This document shows, piece by piece, positions 52,868 to 60,420 of a DNA stretch of 64,000 bases (positions are counted from its first letter, which is position 1; the number at the start of each line of letters is the position of its first letter). The stretch spans positions 47,688 to 111,687 of the forward strand of contig JAFTKH010000012.1 of assembly GCA_017453365.1 (NCBI GenBank), written 5' to 3'. Origin of the DNA: Clostridia bacterium (GTDB taxonomy: Bacteria; Bacillota; Clostridia; Oscillospirales; CAG-272). A program made the position numbers and the translations under genes. Under the pieces are notes generated by a model. It was not told the DNA's origin, did not search any database, and saw only the letters and a program-made list of their open reading frames with translations.

Positions 52868-52903
52868 TTCTTCTTACACTTTCTTTTTTAATTAACTCTT
52901 TAT

Positions 52904-52932
52904 ATTTTATCACCCGAAAGCTGTATTGTCAA
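52904..52932 (-). promoter_or_regulatory. Sigma-A promoter of the heterodimeric ABC exporter operon
   Basis: Minus strand TTGACA (52932-52927), 17-nt spacer, TAAAAT (52909-52904), about 30 nt before the ATG at 52867. It lies back to back with the promoter at 52983 of the CorC-type gene; the 50 bp between them hold nothing recognisable. Confidence 0.82.
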
Positions 52933-52982
52933 TGAATAAAGTATAAATTTTCGGCGCAGTCGGAGTTTTTTTGAAAAAGGCA

Positions 52983-53011
52983 TTGACATTTTTTGAAGGA
53001 TATGATATACT
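52983..53011 (+). promoter_or_regulatory. Sigma-A promoter of the CorC/CNNM-type gene
   Basis: TTGACA (52983-52988), 17-nt spacer, TATACT (53006-53011). The start near 53018 gives a 240-nt leader before the ATG at 53260, long enough for leader-based control. Confidence 0.85.
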
Positions 53012-53017
53012 AGACGA

Positions 53018-53167
53018 TGTATAACGCTGTGCCGCATTTGGCCGGCGCATAAATTTCGGAGGAAATATGGACGACGCGGACGCGGACACTTGTACTGCAA
53101 GCACCGCCTATATAGGAGAAATATAGAGGCTTAGCCACACTTTTCGGGTATGGCTACGCCTTTTTTT
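53018..53167 (+). promoter_or_regulatory. Structured leader with intrinsic terminator before the CorC-type gene
   Basis: A 240-nt leader whose first part ends in a terminator: GGCTTAGCCACAC (53128-53140) pairs 11 of 13 with GTATGGCTACGCC (53148-53160), followed by TTTTTTT. CTATAT/ATATAG and other GC-rich pairings lie before it, and a 19-codon frame with GGAGGA ends right at the stem. The layout is that of a riboswitch or attenuator, and a metal-ion sensor would fit the downstream gene. The sequence matches no riboswitch class that I can recognise (not M-box, yybP-ykoY or crcB by their conserved blocks). Confidence 0.6.
53067..53126 (+). CDS. Possible 19-aa leader peptide upstream of the CorC-type gene
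   Basis: ATG GAC GAC ... ATA TAG encodes MDDADADTCTASTAYIGEI. GGAGGA precedes the ATG by only 3 nt, closer than ideal. The stop codon touches the left arm of the intrinsic terminator (53128), so ribosome position on this frame could control folding. The Asp/Ala/Thr-rich composition does not point to a single amino acid. It may be part of an RNA aptamer and not translated. Confidence 0.3.
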   Translation: MDDADADTCTASTAYIGEI

Positions 53168-53259
53168 GCTTTTCTTCGGCGCAGGAGTCATTTTTCGACG
53201 AAACTGATACAAATACATATTTGAAAGGAATTTTAAGTCCCGGGAGGGACAAAATCGAC

Positions 53260-54561
53260 ATGGAACCACATCAAATACTTTACCTGGTCATAATCACGGT
53301 ATGTATCATCTTCTCCGCCTACTTTTCGGCTACGGAAACGGCGTTTTCGACCTTCAACCGTATCAGAATGAAGACGCTCGCGGAGAAAGGAAACAAGAGG
53401 GCTGAAAAAGTTCTTAAGCTCTCCGAAAACTACGACACGCTTCTCTCCACCATTCTTATAGGTAACAACGTCGTAAACATTCTGGCATCCTCTCTCGCCA
53501 CCCTTCTTTTCACGGCCTGGCTCGCAGAGAGCATCGGAGGCGAGGACCTCGGTGCTACTGTTTCGACCATAGTTATGACACTCGTAGTTCTCACCTTTGG
53601 CGAGATATCGCCGAAGACCGCGGCAAAGATTAATCCAGACAGATTTGCACTTTTTTCAGCGCCCATAATACACGCGCTGCTCGTGCTTCTCACCCCCCTT
53701 ACCTTCCTTTTCCGTATGTGGCAGAAGCTCATAGGAAAAATCTTCAAGTCTGGTGACGACCAGGGAATGACCGAGGAGGAGCTCATCTCGATAATCGAGG
53801 AGGCCGAGGAGGACGGCGGTATAGATAAGGAAGAGAGCACGCTCATAAAGAGTGCTATCGAATTCAACGAGCTCGAGGTCGGGGACATATTCACCCCCCG
53901 TATCGACATCACAGCAGTCCGTGCTGACGTGACGAAGGAGGAGCTCGCGAAGCTGTTCTCCGAGTCGGGCTATTCGAGAATACCGATTTACACCGACGAC
54001 CTCGACAATATCGAGGGTATCGTGTACTACAAGGATTTCTTCACGACGGCGTTTAAGACGAACGTTCCCGTCGCGGATATCGTGAAGCCCGTTATGTACG
54101 TTACAAAGACGCAGAAGATAAACGACCTTCTTAAAGACCTTCAGGAAAAGCAAATGCATTTTGCAGTGGTAACCGATGAGTACGGCTCGACCGCCGGTAT
54201 CGTCACGCTCGAGGACATCCTCGAGGAGATAGTCGGCGAGATTTGGGATGAGCACGACGAGATAATCGAGGAGATAAAGAGCATCGGAGAGCGCGAGTAC
54301 ATAGTTTCAGGTATGACGAACCTCGAGAAGTTCTACGAGGAGCTGGCGCTTGGCGAGGTGGACGACGATATGGATGCGCAGACGGTCAACGGCTGGGCTA
54401 TGGATACTCTCGGTAAGATTCCCGAGGAGGGCGATAGCTTCGAGGTCGACGGTCTTGTTCTTAAGGTGCTTAAGATGGACGGACGGCGTATCCAGGACCT
54501 TCACCTTCTCGACAACAGAGATATCGAGCGTGAGGACTCGGACGAGGACGAGGAGAATTAA
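53260..54561 (+). CDS. CNNM/CorC-type hemolysin-like transporter with CBS pair
   Basis: 433 aa. An N-terminal DUF21 membrane domain with about four helices (1-190) carries FSATETAFSTFNRIRM and LTFGEISPKTAAK. Two CBS domains follow (VGDIFTPRIDITAV ... HFAVVTDEYGSTAGIVTLEDILEEIVGEI), then a C-terminal CorC_HlyC domain (about 340-410) and an acidic tail (EREDSDEDEEN). Family members export or regulate Mg2+, and some affect Co2+ or Na+. The ATG at 53260 has GGGAGGG about 10 nt upstream. The long leader with a terminator suggests ligand-controlled expression. Confidence 0.93.
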   Translation: MEPHQILYLVIITVCIIFSAYFSATETAFSTFNRIRMKTLAEKGNKRAEKVLKLSENYDTLLSTILIGNNVVNILASSLATLLFTAWLAESIGGEDLGATVSTIVMTLVVLTFGEISPKTAAKINPDRFALFSAPIIHALLVLLTPLTFLFRMWQKLIGKIFKSGDDQGMTEEELISIIEEAEEDGGIDKEESTLIKSAIEFNELEVGDIFTPRIDITAVRADVTKEELAKLFSESGYSRIPIYTDDLDNIEGIVYYKDFFTTAFKTNVPVADIVKPVMYVTKTQKINDLLKDLQEKQMHFAVVTDEYGSTAGIVTLEDILEEIVGEIWDEHDEIIEEIKSIGEREYIVSGMTNLEKFYEELALGEVDDDMDAQTVNGWAMDTLGKIPEEGDSFEVDGLVLKVLKMDGRRIQDLHLLDNRDIEREDSDEDEEN

Positions 54562-54593
54562 TTCCCAAAGTATCGCATATACGAATATAATGA

Positions 54594-54630
54594 GGGTAGC
54601 CCCTGATTTCGGGGCTACCCTTTATTGTTT
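54594..54630 (+). terminator. Intrinsic terminator behind the CorC-type gene
   Basis: GGGTAGCCCC (54594-54603) and GGGGCTACCC (54611-54620) pair perfectly and are followed by TTTATTGTTTT. Confidence 0.92.
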
Positions 54631-54677
54631 TAAAAGAATGGGGTCAACGTATTTTTGACACCTTGAGGATAATAAAT

Positions 54678-55421
54678 ATGCTTTATGTTTTACTAACTGC
54701 AATAGGAGTCGGCGGTGCCACCGTGCTCGGCGCCGCCTTGGGCTTCATATTCCGCCGTGCGGCAGAGCGGTACGGCGACCTTATCCTTGCCCTCGCCTCG
54801 GGGGTCATGCTCGCGGCGAGCGTTTTCAGCCTTATTCTGCCGTCGGTGGAGTATTCGACCGCGCGGCACGGGACGGCCGGGGTCGCAGTGACGGTCTTCG
54901 GCATCTTCGCAGGGGCTGTTTCACTTACCCTTCTCGAGCGTCTGTTGCCCGAGGAGAACGGACAGCTGACGGAAAAGAGAATGCCGAGGGAGGTTTTGCT
55001 CTTTGTGCTGGCGATAGCCCTTCACAATCTGCCCGAGGGGCTTGCAGCGGGGGTAAGCTTCGGCTCGGGGAACCTCTCCGACACCCTTATGATAGCGGGC
55101 AGCATAGCACTGCAGAACATACCCGAGGGAATGGTATTAATTCCCCCGATGCTCGGAGCGGGCGTAACGCCGCGGCGAGCCTTCTTAATAGCCCTCGGCA
55201 CAGGACTTGTCGAGGTCGCGGGAACATTTCTCGGATATATTTTCGTTACGGTAAGTATTAGTATTTTACCCTTTGCCCTTGCCTTCGCGGGGGGAACTAT
55301 GCTCTACGTCATAGCGGGGGATATGATACCCAAGACACACGGCGGAGCCTACAGAGGGCGGTCGACCTACGCTCTGCTCCTCGGCTTTGCTTTTATGGTC
55401 GTGTTTGACGCTGTACTCTAG
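54678..55421 (+). CDS. ZIP-family metal transporter
   Basis: 247 aa with about eight helices. The helix-4 and helix-5 metal motifs are present: ALHNLPEGLAAG (His116) and ALQNIPEGMVLIPP (first position Asn instead of His, as in several bacterial ZIP proteins). The protein imports Zn2+ and perhaps other divalent ions. The ATG at 54678 lies 8 nt behind TGAGGA; an upstream in-frame TTG lacks a site. It follows the CorC-type gene and its terminator, so both neighbours deal with metal ions. The end overlaps the convergent flippase gene by 29 nt. Confidence 0.9.
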   Translation: MLYVLLTAIGVGGATVLGAALGFIFRRAAERYGDLILALASGVMLAASVFSLILPSVEYSTARHGTAGVAVTVFGIFAGAVSLTLLERLLPEENGQLTEKRMPREVLLFVLAIALHNLPEGLAAGVSFGSGNLSDTLMIAGSIALQNIPEGMVLIPPMLGAGVTPRRAFLIALGTGLVEVAGTFLGYIFVTVSISILPFALAFAGGTMLYVIAGDMIPKTHGGAYRGRSTYALLLGFAFMVVFDAVL

Positions 55422-56916
55422 CGCCGCGCGAGAATAAAAGGCGGAGGAGCATCATCGATGCAAAAAACGCCGAAAGAGCAATCGCCGCCTCGGTTATAAG
55501 GGTAAAGACGGTAGCCTCTCCCCCTCTTTCCAAGACCAGCGCTCTGGCAAAAAGAGACGATAGCAGCATAACGCCGCCCGGCAGAACGAGCGTCAGAAGC
55601 ACGTTCGTTCGGAATTTTATGCGTTTTCTCAAGCGCACAACGGAAAGGAGAAAGTTAAAGCCCTCCATAGCGATTATAACCACGGCATACCCTGCTATGC
55701 CGAGAATGGGGAGAAGCACGAACACGAGAAGGAGTGAGAGGAGCGAGTCGGCGATGTTAACCCACATCGAATAGACCTCCTCTCCTATTCCCTTAAGCAT
55801 ATTATCCGCAACGTGGTCAAGGTACATAATGGGAACGACCGGTGCAAGTATGGCTATGTAGCTGCCGGCGTCATAGGAGCTGTACACCGCGTATCCGAGC
55901 TCCTCGCTGAAAATCAGAATAAACACCGCCGCACAGACACCGAAGGCGAGGGTCGCGCCGAATGCCTTCCCCGCTATTCTCTCCATAGCGCTCCTGTTTC
56001 CTGCCGCCTTTGCCTCGGCGAACTCCGGGACGAGCAGCGAGCCGAAGGACGATAGGAGCACCATCGGGTACAGAATTATGGGAAGCGCCATTCCCTGCAA
56101 ATAGCCGTAAGAGGCGAGGGCCTCTGCCGTATTTTCGCCGTGGAGCGAGAGCCGCCACGGAATTATGCTGTGCTCAAGCGTCAAAAGAGCCGAGCGTATA
56201 TATGCGGAAAGGGCCAGCGGAAGTGCTTTTTTGGAAACGGGTGCGAGGGAGGCCCCGGCGCCTCTCTCGTAATCTCCCTGAAGTCTGTCGACGGCGAGCT
56301 CGATAAGTGCGGCGGCCGCGACAATACTCTCGGTAAGAGTTACACCGAGGGCAAGCGAGCGAAGAGCGGCGTCGGTATCCCCCGCCCCGAAGGACGAAAG
56401 AAGCGATACCGTGAGGGCGACGCGAGCTACCTGCCCGAGAACTCCGAGAACGGCGTTAAGACTAACGCGTCTTATGCCGACGAAATATCCGCTGATGACA
56501 GAGGATATGGCGGCGGGTATTAATGAAAGTGAGAGAATATAAAGGGACGCTACGGCGCGGCCGTCACCTATAACCCCCACGCCGACCGGACGGGCGAGGA
56601 GAACGAGAAGCACGGTGCCGAGCGAGGCGAAGCCCATAGAATACAAAAATGCGCCTCGTAATATCTCGCCCGTGCGTCTGCCCTCTCCGCGGCCTATCAT
56701 AGCGGCTACAAGGGCCGTGACGGTCAGCGATATACCCGCGGTCGAGAAGGTGAGGGCAAAGGAATAGACGTTCATTATCAGCGAATTGAGTCCGACACCC
56801 TCGGCCCCTATCATACGGGTAATATACCCGCTAAGGAAAATACCGACAGTCCGCATCACAAGTCCGACTGCGGTAAGAAGTATACCGTTTTTAAAGAAGC
56901 TTTTCTTGTTTTTCAT
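55393..56916 (-). CDS. MOP-superfamily flippase, SpoVB/MurJ-like
   Basis: 507 aa with 14 predicted helices. The N-terminus KNGILLTAVGLVMRTVGIFLSGYITRMIGAEGVG is typical of the polysaccharide-biosynthesis / SpoVB branch, and the protein carries FSTAGISLTVTALVA and IGVRRVSLN-like loops. Such proteins flip lipid-linked oligosaccharides, for example lipid II in spore cortex synthesis for SpoVB. The start has GAGGGG. No sporulation genes lie next to it, so I do not give it a symbol. Confidence 0.85.
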   Translation of the reverse strand: MKNKKSFFKNGILLTAVGLVMRTVGIFLSGYITRMIGAEGVGLNSLIMNVYSFALTFSTAGISLTVTALVAAMIGRGEGRRTGEILRGAFLYSMGFASLGTVLLVLLARPVGVGVIGDGRAVASLYILSLSLIPAAISSVISGYFVGIRRVSLNAVLGVLGQVARVALTVSLLSSFGAGDTDAALRSLALGVTLTESIVAAAALIELAVDRLQGDYERGAGASLAPVSKKALPLALSAYIRSALLTLEHSIIPWRLSLHGENTAEALASYGYLQGMALPIILYPMVLLSSFGSLLVPEFAEAKAAGNRSAMERIAGKAFGATLAFGVCAAVFILIFSEELGYAVYSSYDAGSYIAILAPVVPIMYLDHVADNMLKGIGEEVYSMWVNIADSLLSLLLVFVLLPILGIAGYAVVIIAMEGFNFLLSVVRLRKRIKFRTNVLLTLVLPGGVMLLSSLFARALVLERGGEATVFTLITEAAIALSAFFASMMLLRLLFSRGARVQRQTRP

Positions 56917-56988
56917 TTTCTTATCCCCTCACAGTTTAATTTATTTATATGAAGGGAACGGGAAAAATATCATTTTTCAGCGAAGGTA

Positions 56989-57017
56989 TTTACAAATTCG
57001 CGAAGCTGTGATATAAT
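56989..57017 (+). promoter_or_regulatory. Sigma-A promoter of the 6S-like RNA
   Basis: TTTACA (56989-56994), 17-nt spacer, TATAAT (57012-57017). The start 7 nt downstream falls at the first base of the long terminal stem of the RNA. Confidence 0.82.
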
Positions 57018-57023
57018 AAACTT

Positions 57024-57183
57024 GCTACAAAAAACTTAATTAACAGGCTATACGAGGAGCTCCCTTTTTTTTACGGGGAGTTTTATTCCTATGCTTCACA
57101 TCAATAATGAATTTGGCAAAAATGCAAGTTCCACTTGATGTGCAAGAGTGAGTTTCCTCGAGCCTATTAAGTTTTTTGTAGCA
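57024..57183 (+). ncRNA. Candidate 6S-like small RNA
   Basis: About 160 nt between a promoter and a terminator, with no reading frame. Its ends pair over 17 perfect bp (57024-57040 with 57166-57182), then AGGCT/AGCCT and GAGGA/TCCTC. A large internal loop follows, whose 5' side can form CTCCC/GGGAG. The apical arm is closed by CACATCAA/TTGATGTG. This rod with a central bubble and free-standing transcription matches 6S RNA, which binds RNA polymerase holoenzyme. No conserved 6S sequence was verified, so the family is inferred from shape. Confidence 0.55.
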
Positions 57184-57206
57184 GAAATCGGAGCTTGCGT
57201 TTTTCG

Positions 57207-57240
57207 GTGTGGCAGCTTCGGTTGCCGCACTTTTTATTTT
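57207..57240 (+). terminator. Terminator of the 6S-like RNA
   Basis: GTGTGGCA (57207-57214) pairs with TGCCGCAC (57223-57230), one wobble, followed by TTTTTATTTT. Confidence 0.85.
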
Positions 57241-57271
57241 ATAGAGACAATTATCTACGAGGAAAGAAAAA

Positions 57272-57556
57272 ATGACCGATTACGTAAAGAAAAATAATGA
57301 AGCTATAGACTGTGATGACCTATCGGGCACCGCGTCTGACGTTAACCGAGAGCTGCTCAAGCGAGCAATATCGGAGGCTCTGGAGTCGAAAATCCGCGAG
57401 CTCGAGAAAGAGTTCGAAAATACGGAAACACCGACGCCAAGTGAAAGGCACAAGATACGAATGAACCTTTTGCTGCGTGAGCATACCTGTCGCAGCAAAA
57501 AAGGAAGAGGCTCTAGAACCTCTTCCTTTTTTCGGTTATATCAAATTTTGAATTAG
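57272..57556 (+). CDS. Small acidic/helical unknown protein, 3' end in a terminator
   Basis: 94 aa. Residues 1-68 look coding: an acidic start (MTDYVKKNNEAIDCDDLSG) and a charged amphipathic helix (LLKRAISEALESKIRELEKEF), then TPSERHKIRMNLLLREH. The last ~25 codons run through two stable hairpins, including the bidirectional terminator shared with tsf, and are of low complexity. The frame may have shifted and once ended near residue 70, or the gene may end inside its own terminator. GAGGA lies about 9 nt before the ATG. No homologue is recognised. Confidence 0.5.
   Translation: MTDYVKKNNEAIDCDDLSGTASDVNRELLKRAISEALESKIRELEKEFENTETPTPSERHKIRMNLLLREHTCRSKKGRGSRTSSFFRLYQILN
57468..57532 (-). 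terminator. Tandem hairpins ending rpsB-tsf and the opposing small gene
   Basis: GGAAGAGG/CCTCTTCC (57503-57510, 57519-57526) is flanked by six A and six T and works as a terminator in both directions. Overlapping it, TTTTGCTGCG and CGCAGCAAAA (57468-57477, 57491-57500) form a second perfect 10-bp stem. The two cannot form fully at once, as they share 57497-57500. Confidence 0.82.
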
Positions 57557-58473
57557 CCGTTAACCATCTTCGCGATTTCCGCAGCGAAGTCCTCTTCTCT
57601 CTTCTCAAGGCCCTCGCCCTTATCGTAACGGGCATATCCGGTAACCTTGATAGAGCCGCCGAGCTCCTTCGCAACAGAAGCAACGTACTTACCTACGGAC
57701 ATAGAGTCGTCCTTAACGTAAGCCTGCTCAAGGAGGCAGTTATTCTCATAGAACTTGCCAAGCTTTCCTTCAACGATTTTCGCAAGAACAGCCTCGGGCT
57801 TGTTCGCCATCTTGGGGTCCTGCTGCATCTGCTTGATGAGGATAGCCTTCTCTTCCTCGAGAACCGATGCGGGAACGCTCTCACGGTCGAGGTATGCAAC
57901 GGTCATAGCGGCGGTCTGGAGAGCTACGTTCTTCGCGCACTCTGCAAAGCCGTCCTTATCGGCAACGTCGGTATCGAAGCTTACAACGACACCCGTCGAG
58001 CCCATACCGTGAATGTAGGTGGAAACAACGCCCTCGATAACTACGAAGCGGCGGATAGAAAGCTTCTCACCGATTTTATAGGTGTGCTCGTTAAGAGCAT
58101 CGAGAACAGTACCCTCACCGTCTGCAACCTTGCAAGCAAGGAGCGCGTCAACGTCACAGGGCTTCGACTCGATAACGGTCTTAAGAACGGTCTTAACGAA
58201 ATCCTTAAACACCTGGTTCTTCGCAACGAAGTCGGTCTCGGAGTTAACCTCTACCATAGCGGTAGTGTTACCGATAGTCATAATATCTACAAGACCCTCT
58301 GCGGCAATTCTGCTCGCCTTCTTCGCGGTTGCGGCCATACCCTTCTCACGAAGGAGCTTTACTGCCGCCTCAAAGTCGCCGTTTGCATCCTTCAGAGCGT
58401 TCTTGCAATCCATCATACCGCAGCCGGTCTGCTTTCTGAGCTCGGCAACGGCCTTTGCACTAATTTCAGCCAT
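57553..58473 (-). CDS. tsf: Elongation factor Ts
   Basis: Guanine-nucleotide exchange factor for EF-Tu, 306 aa. UBA-like N-terminus (VAELRKQTGCGMMDCKNALKDANGDFEAAVKLLREKG), the EF-Tu-contacting TDFVAKN, and two core subdomains with QTAAMTVAYL and KPEAVLAKIVEGKLGKFY. It follows rpsB by 35 nt. The canonical downstream genes pyrH and frr are not here but at 44.5-45.8 kb. Confidence 0.97.
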   Translation of the reverse strand: MAEISAKAVAELRKQTGCGMMDCKNALKDANGDFEAAVKLLREKGMAATAKKASRIAAEGLVDIMTIGNTTAMVEVNSETDFVAKNQVFKDFVKTVLKTVIESKPCDVDALLACKVADGEGTVLDALNEHTYKIGEKLSIRRFVVIEGVVSTYIHGMGSTGVVVSFDTDVADKDGFAECAKNVALQTAAMTVAYLDRESVPASVLEEEKAILIKQMQQDPKMANKPEAVLAKIVEGKLGKFYENNCLLEQAYVKDDSMSVGKYVASVAKELGGSIKVTGYARYDKGEGLEKREEDFAAEIAKMVNG

Positions 58474-58508
58474 TTTGTTTTCTCCTGTAAATTTATTTTT
58501 CGGGAAAA

Positions 58509-59264
58509 TTACTCTTCGACGGTCTCGTTCTCGACAGTCTCTACAGCCTCCTCGGCCGTCTCCTCGACTACCTCCTCGGTAGCACCGCCGTGAGCAGCTA
58601 TAACAGCATCGGCAAGAGCACCGGCGATAAGCTTGATAGCGCGGATAGCGTCATCGTTACCGGGAATGATGTAATCTGCATCGTCGGGGTCGCAGTTGGT
58701 ATCAACTATTGCAACCACGGGAATACCGAGCTTCTTAGCCTCAAGAACTGCGTTTCTCTCCTTGCGGGTATCTACTACGAATACGCAGGTAGGAAGTCCC
58801 TCCATATCCTTAATACCGCCGTAGGACTTCTCGAGGTCCTCAATCTCCTTGAGCTTCTTAGCTACTTCCTTCTTGGGAAGGAGGTCGAAGGTGCCGTCTG
58901 CCTGCATCTTCTCAAGGTCCTTAAGACGCTTGATGGACTTGCGGATAGTCTGGAAGTTGGTAAGCATACCGCCCGGCCAACGAACGTTGGTGTAGTACAT
59001 TCCGCATCTCTGTGCCTCTTCCTTAACGGTCTCGGCAGCCTGCTTCTTGGTACCTACGAAGAGGATAGTGCCTCCCTCAGCAGCGAGCTCTGCAACGTAG
59101 TTGTAAGCCTCCTCAAATTTCTTAACGGTCTTCTGAAGGTCAACGATGTGAATACCGTTTCTCTGGGTGAAGATGTACTCTGCCATCTTCGGGTTCCACT
59201 TCTTGGTCGGGTGACCGAAGTGAACACCTGCTTCAAGCAACTGCTTGATGGTAATTTCGAACAT
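58509..59264 (-). CDS. rpsB: Ribosomal protein uS2
   Basis: Small-subunit protein S2, 251 aa. [20 protein letters not shown] at the start, [46 protein letters not shown] and [13 protein letters not shown] are diagnostic. The C-terminal ~20 residues are an acidic Glu/Thr/Val tail. The ATG at 59264 follows AAGGAGG; an in-frame extension upstream runs into the leader RNA. First gene of rpsB-tsf with a consensus-like promoter. Confidence 0.98.
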   Translation of the reverse strand: MFEITIKQLLEAGVHFGHPTKKWNPKMAEYIFTQRNGIHIVDLQKTVKKFEEAYNYVAELAAEGGTILFVGTKKQAAETVKEEAQRCGMYYTNVRWPGGMLTNFQTIRKSIKRLKDLEKMQADGTFDLLPKKEVAKKLKEIEDLEKSYGGIKDMEGLPTCVFVVDTRKERNAVLEAKKLGIPVVAIVDTNCDPDDADYIIPGNDDAIRAIKLIAGALADAVIAAHGGATEEVVEETAEEAVETVENETVEE

Positions 59265-59381
59265 TTTTATGTTCCTCCTTGGTTTTTCCACCATAGCGAC
59301 ACAGCCCTCGCGACTCGGTATACCGAGCACCGGCGGGACTCCAACTCGCTATGTGAGTGATTTATTCGCGCAATTCGCGCG
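59265..59381 (-). promoter_or_regulatory. Structured rpsB leader, possible S2 autoregulatory site
   Basis: The ~115-nt leader can fold a closing stem CATAGCG/CGCTATG (59347-59353 with 59292-59298) enclosing a perfect palindromic hairpin CTCGGTATACCGAG (59314-59327). A CGCGCAATTCGCGCG palindrome lies near the 5' end. Ribosomal protein S2 is known to control its own operon through leader RNA in other bacteria. Whether this leader does so is inference. Confidence 0.5.
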
Positions 59382-59387
59382 TTTAAT

Positions 59388-59416
59388 ATAATAACATAGA
59401 AGGAATTTATTGTCAA
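59388..59416 (-). promoter_or_regulatory. Sigma-A promoter of rpsB-tsf
   Basis: Minus strand TTGACA (59416-59411), 17-nt spacer, TATTAT (59393-59388). Start near 59381. Confidence 0.82.
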
Positions 59417-59459
59417 CCGTTTTCGTTCTGCCCGCTCAATATTTACAATTTGTTCATAT

Positions 59460-60329
59460 TTACAGCATTGTCGGAAAGAGCGCCAGCGCGGGAAAGAGCT
59501 CACCTGCTATCCTCGGTATCTCCGACTCAGGGAGAGGATTTTTCCCCCGTCCGACCTCGAGTGTGAAGGACGGTATACCGAGCGAGCCCGTGTAGTCGCA
59601 CAGGCCGCCGTAGGCGGCAGTGCCCTCGGGTATCCTCGGTGTATAGCCTGTGATGGCACACAGCCGCTGTGCAATCCTCGCCGTGCGGGGCGTTCTCGGG
59701 GAATAATATATTTCCTCCCCCTGCGAATGAAGAGACAGGACGGCAGAGGGCGACGTGCAGCGTACAAGATTTGCTGCACTTTTGCTCTCGGGCTCACTCT
59801 CGGGGTATTCCCCGCTGTACCTCGTAGCTCCGGGCGATATTCCCTGCTCGCTCTCGAGTGACTTATAGGCGTAGAAGCCGAGGTCGTAATTGTGATTAAG
59901 GTCAACCCCCCTCGCATTCGCCTGCCAGAGGTCGAAATTTTCCGCCATTTTCCGCTGTCTTGCCGCAAGGGGCGAATTTTCCGTGCCGTGAAGCCTCAAC
60001 TCAATACCGTCGGGGTTCACGCACGGGACTACGGTGAAGGTGTAGGCGCGGAGCAAGAGCCTCGCGACAGTGCCGTGCGTTTCAATTTTCTCGGTGAGAA
60101 GCGCGTGCATAAATGCAAATAAAAGGTTACACGTTATGCTTTCCGCAGCGTGATGAGCCCCAAAAAACGCGACACGCCTATCCCCCTTACCTATATAATA
60201 TACCTCTATATCTCTGCCGAGAATGCTTTTACCTAAGCTGACCGGATATATGCCCGTGTCCGACGAAAGCTTATCCCTCATCATCTGCCGTCCCGCCGTG
60301 TCTGCGGGCACCGTAAATATACCGTCCAC
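59460..60329 (-). CDS. M14-family zinc carboxypeptidase
   Basis: 289 aa, close to gamma-D-glutamyl-(L)-meso-diaminopimelate peptidases of the M14 family. Zinc ligands His60 and Glu63 (GAHHAAES) and His201 (LSLHSQGEE), the catalytic Glu258 in FTLEVGRGKNP, and NPDGIELR and GVDLNHNYD for substrate binding are all present. There is no signal peptide or LysM domain, so it may recycle cell-wall peptides in the cytoplasm or reach the wall on cell lysis or during sporulation. The start is GTG, 6 nt behind GGAGG. Confidence 0.9.
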   Translation of the reverse strand: MDGIFTVPADTAGRQMMRDKLSSDTGIYPVSLGKSILGRDIEVYYIGKGDRRVAFFGAHHAAESITCNLLFAFMHALLTEKIETHGTVARLLLRAYTFTVVPCVNPDGIELRLHGTENSPLAARQRKMAENFDLWQANARGVDLNHNYDLGFYAYKSLESEQGISPGATRYSGEYPESEPESKSAANLVRCTSPSAVLSLHSQGEEIYYSPRTPRTARIAQRLCAITGYTPRIPEGTAAYGGLCDYTGSLGIPSFTLEVGRGKNPLPESEIPRIAGELFPALALFPTML

Positions 60330-60359
60330 TGAAAACCTCCGTAAAATATCATCAGTATC

Positions 60360-60388
60360 TTGAAAAGGCGAAGCTTTTGTGATAGAAT
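60360..60388 (+). promoter_or_regulatory. Promoter of the membrane protein gene at 60421
   Basis: TTGAAA (60360-60365), 17-nt spacer, TAGAAT (60383-60388). Start near 60395 with GGGAGAG before the ATG. Its -35 lies only 31 nt from the GTG of the divergent peptidase gene, so the two promoters must overlap. Confidence 0.7.
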
Positions 60389-60420
60389 ATAGTAAAACTC
60401 AAAATCTCGGGAGAGTAAAG

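Noticed and set aside
59282-59350. tRNA-like fold in the rpsB leader
   Set aside because: A closing stem and one hairpin exist, but no anticodon arm, T-loop consensus or CCA end could be placed.
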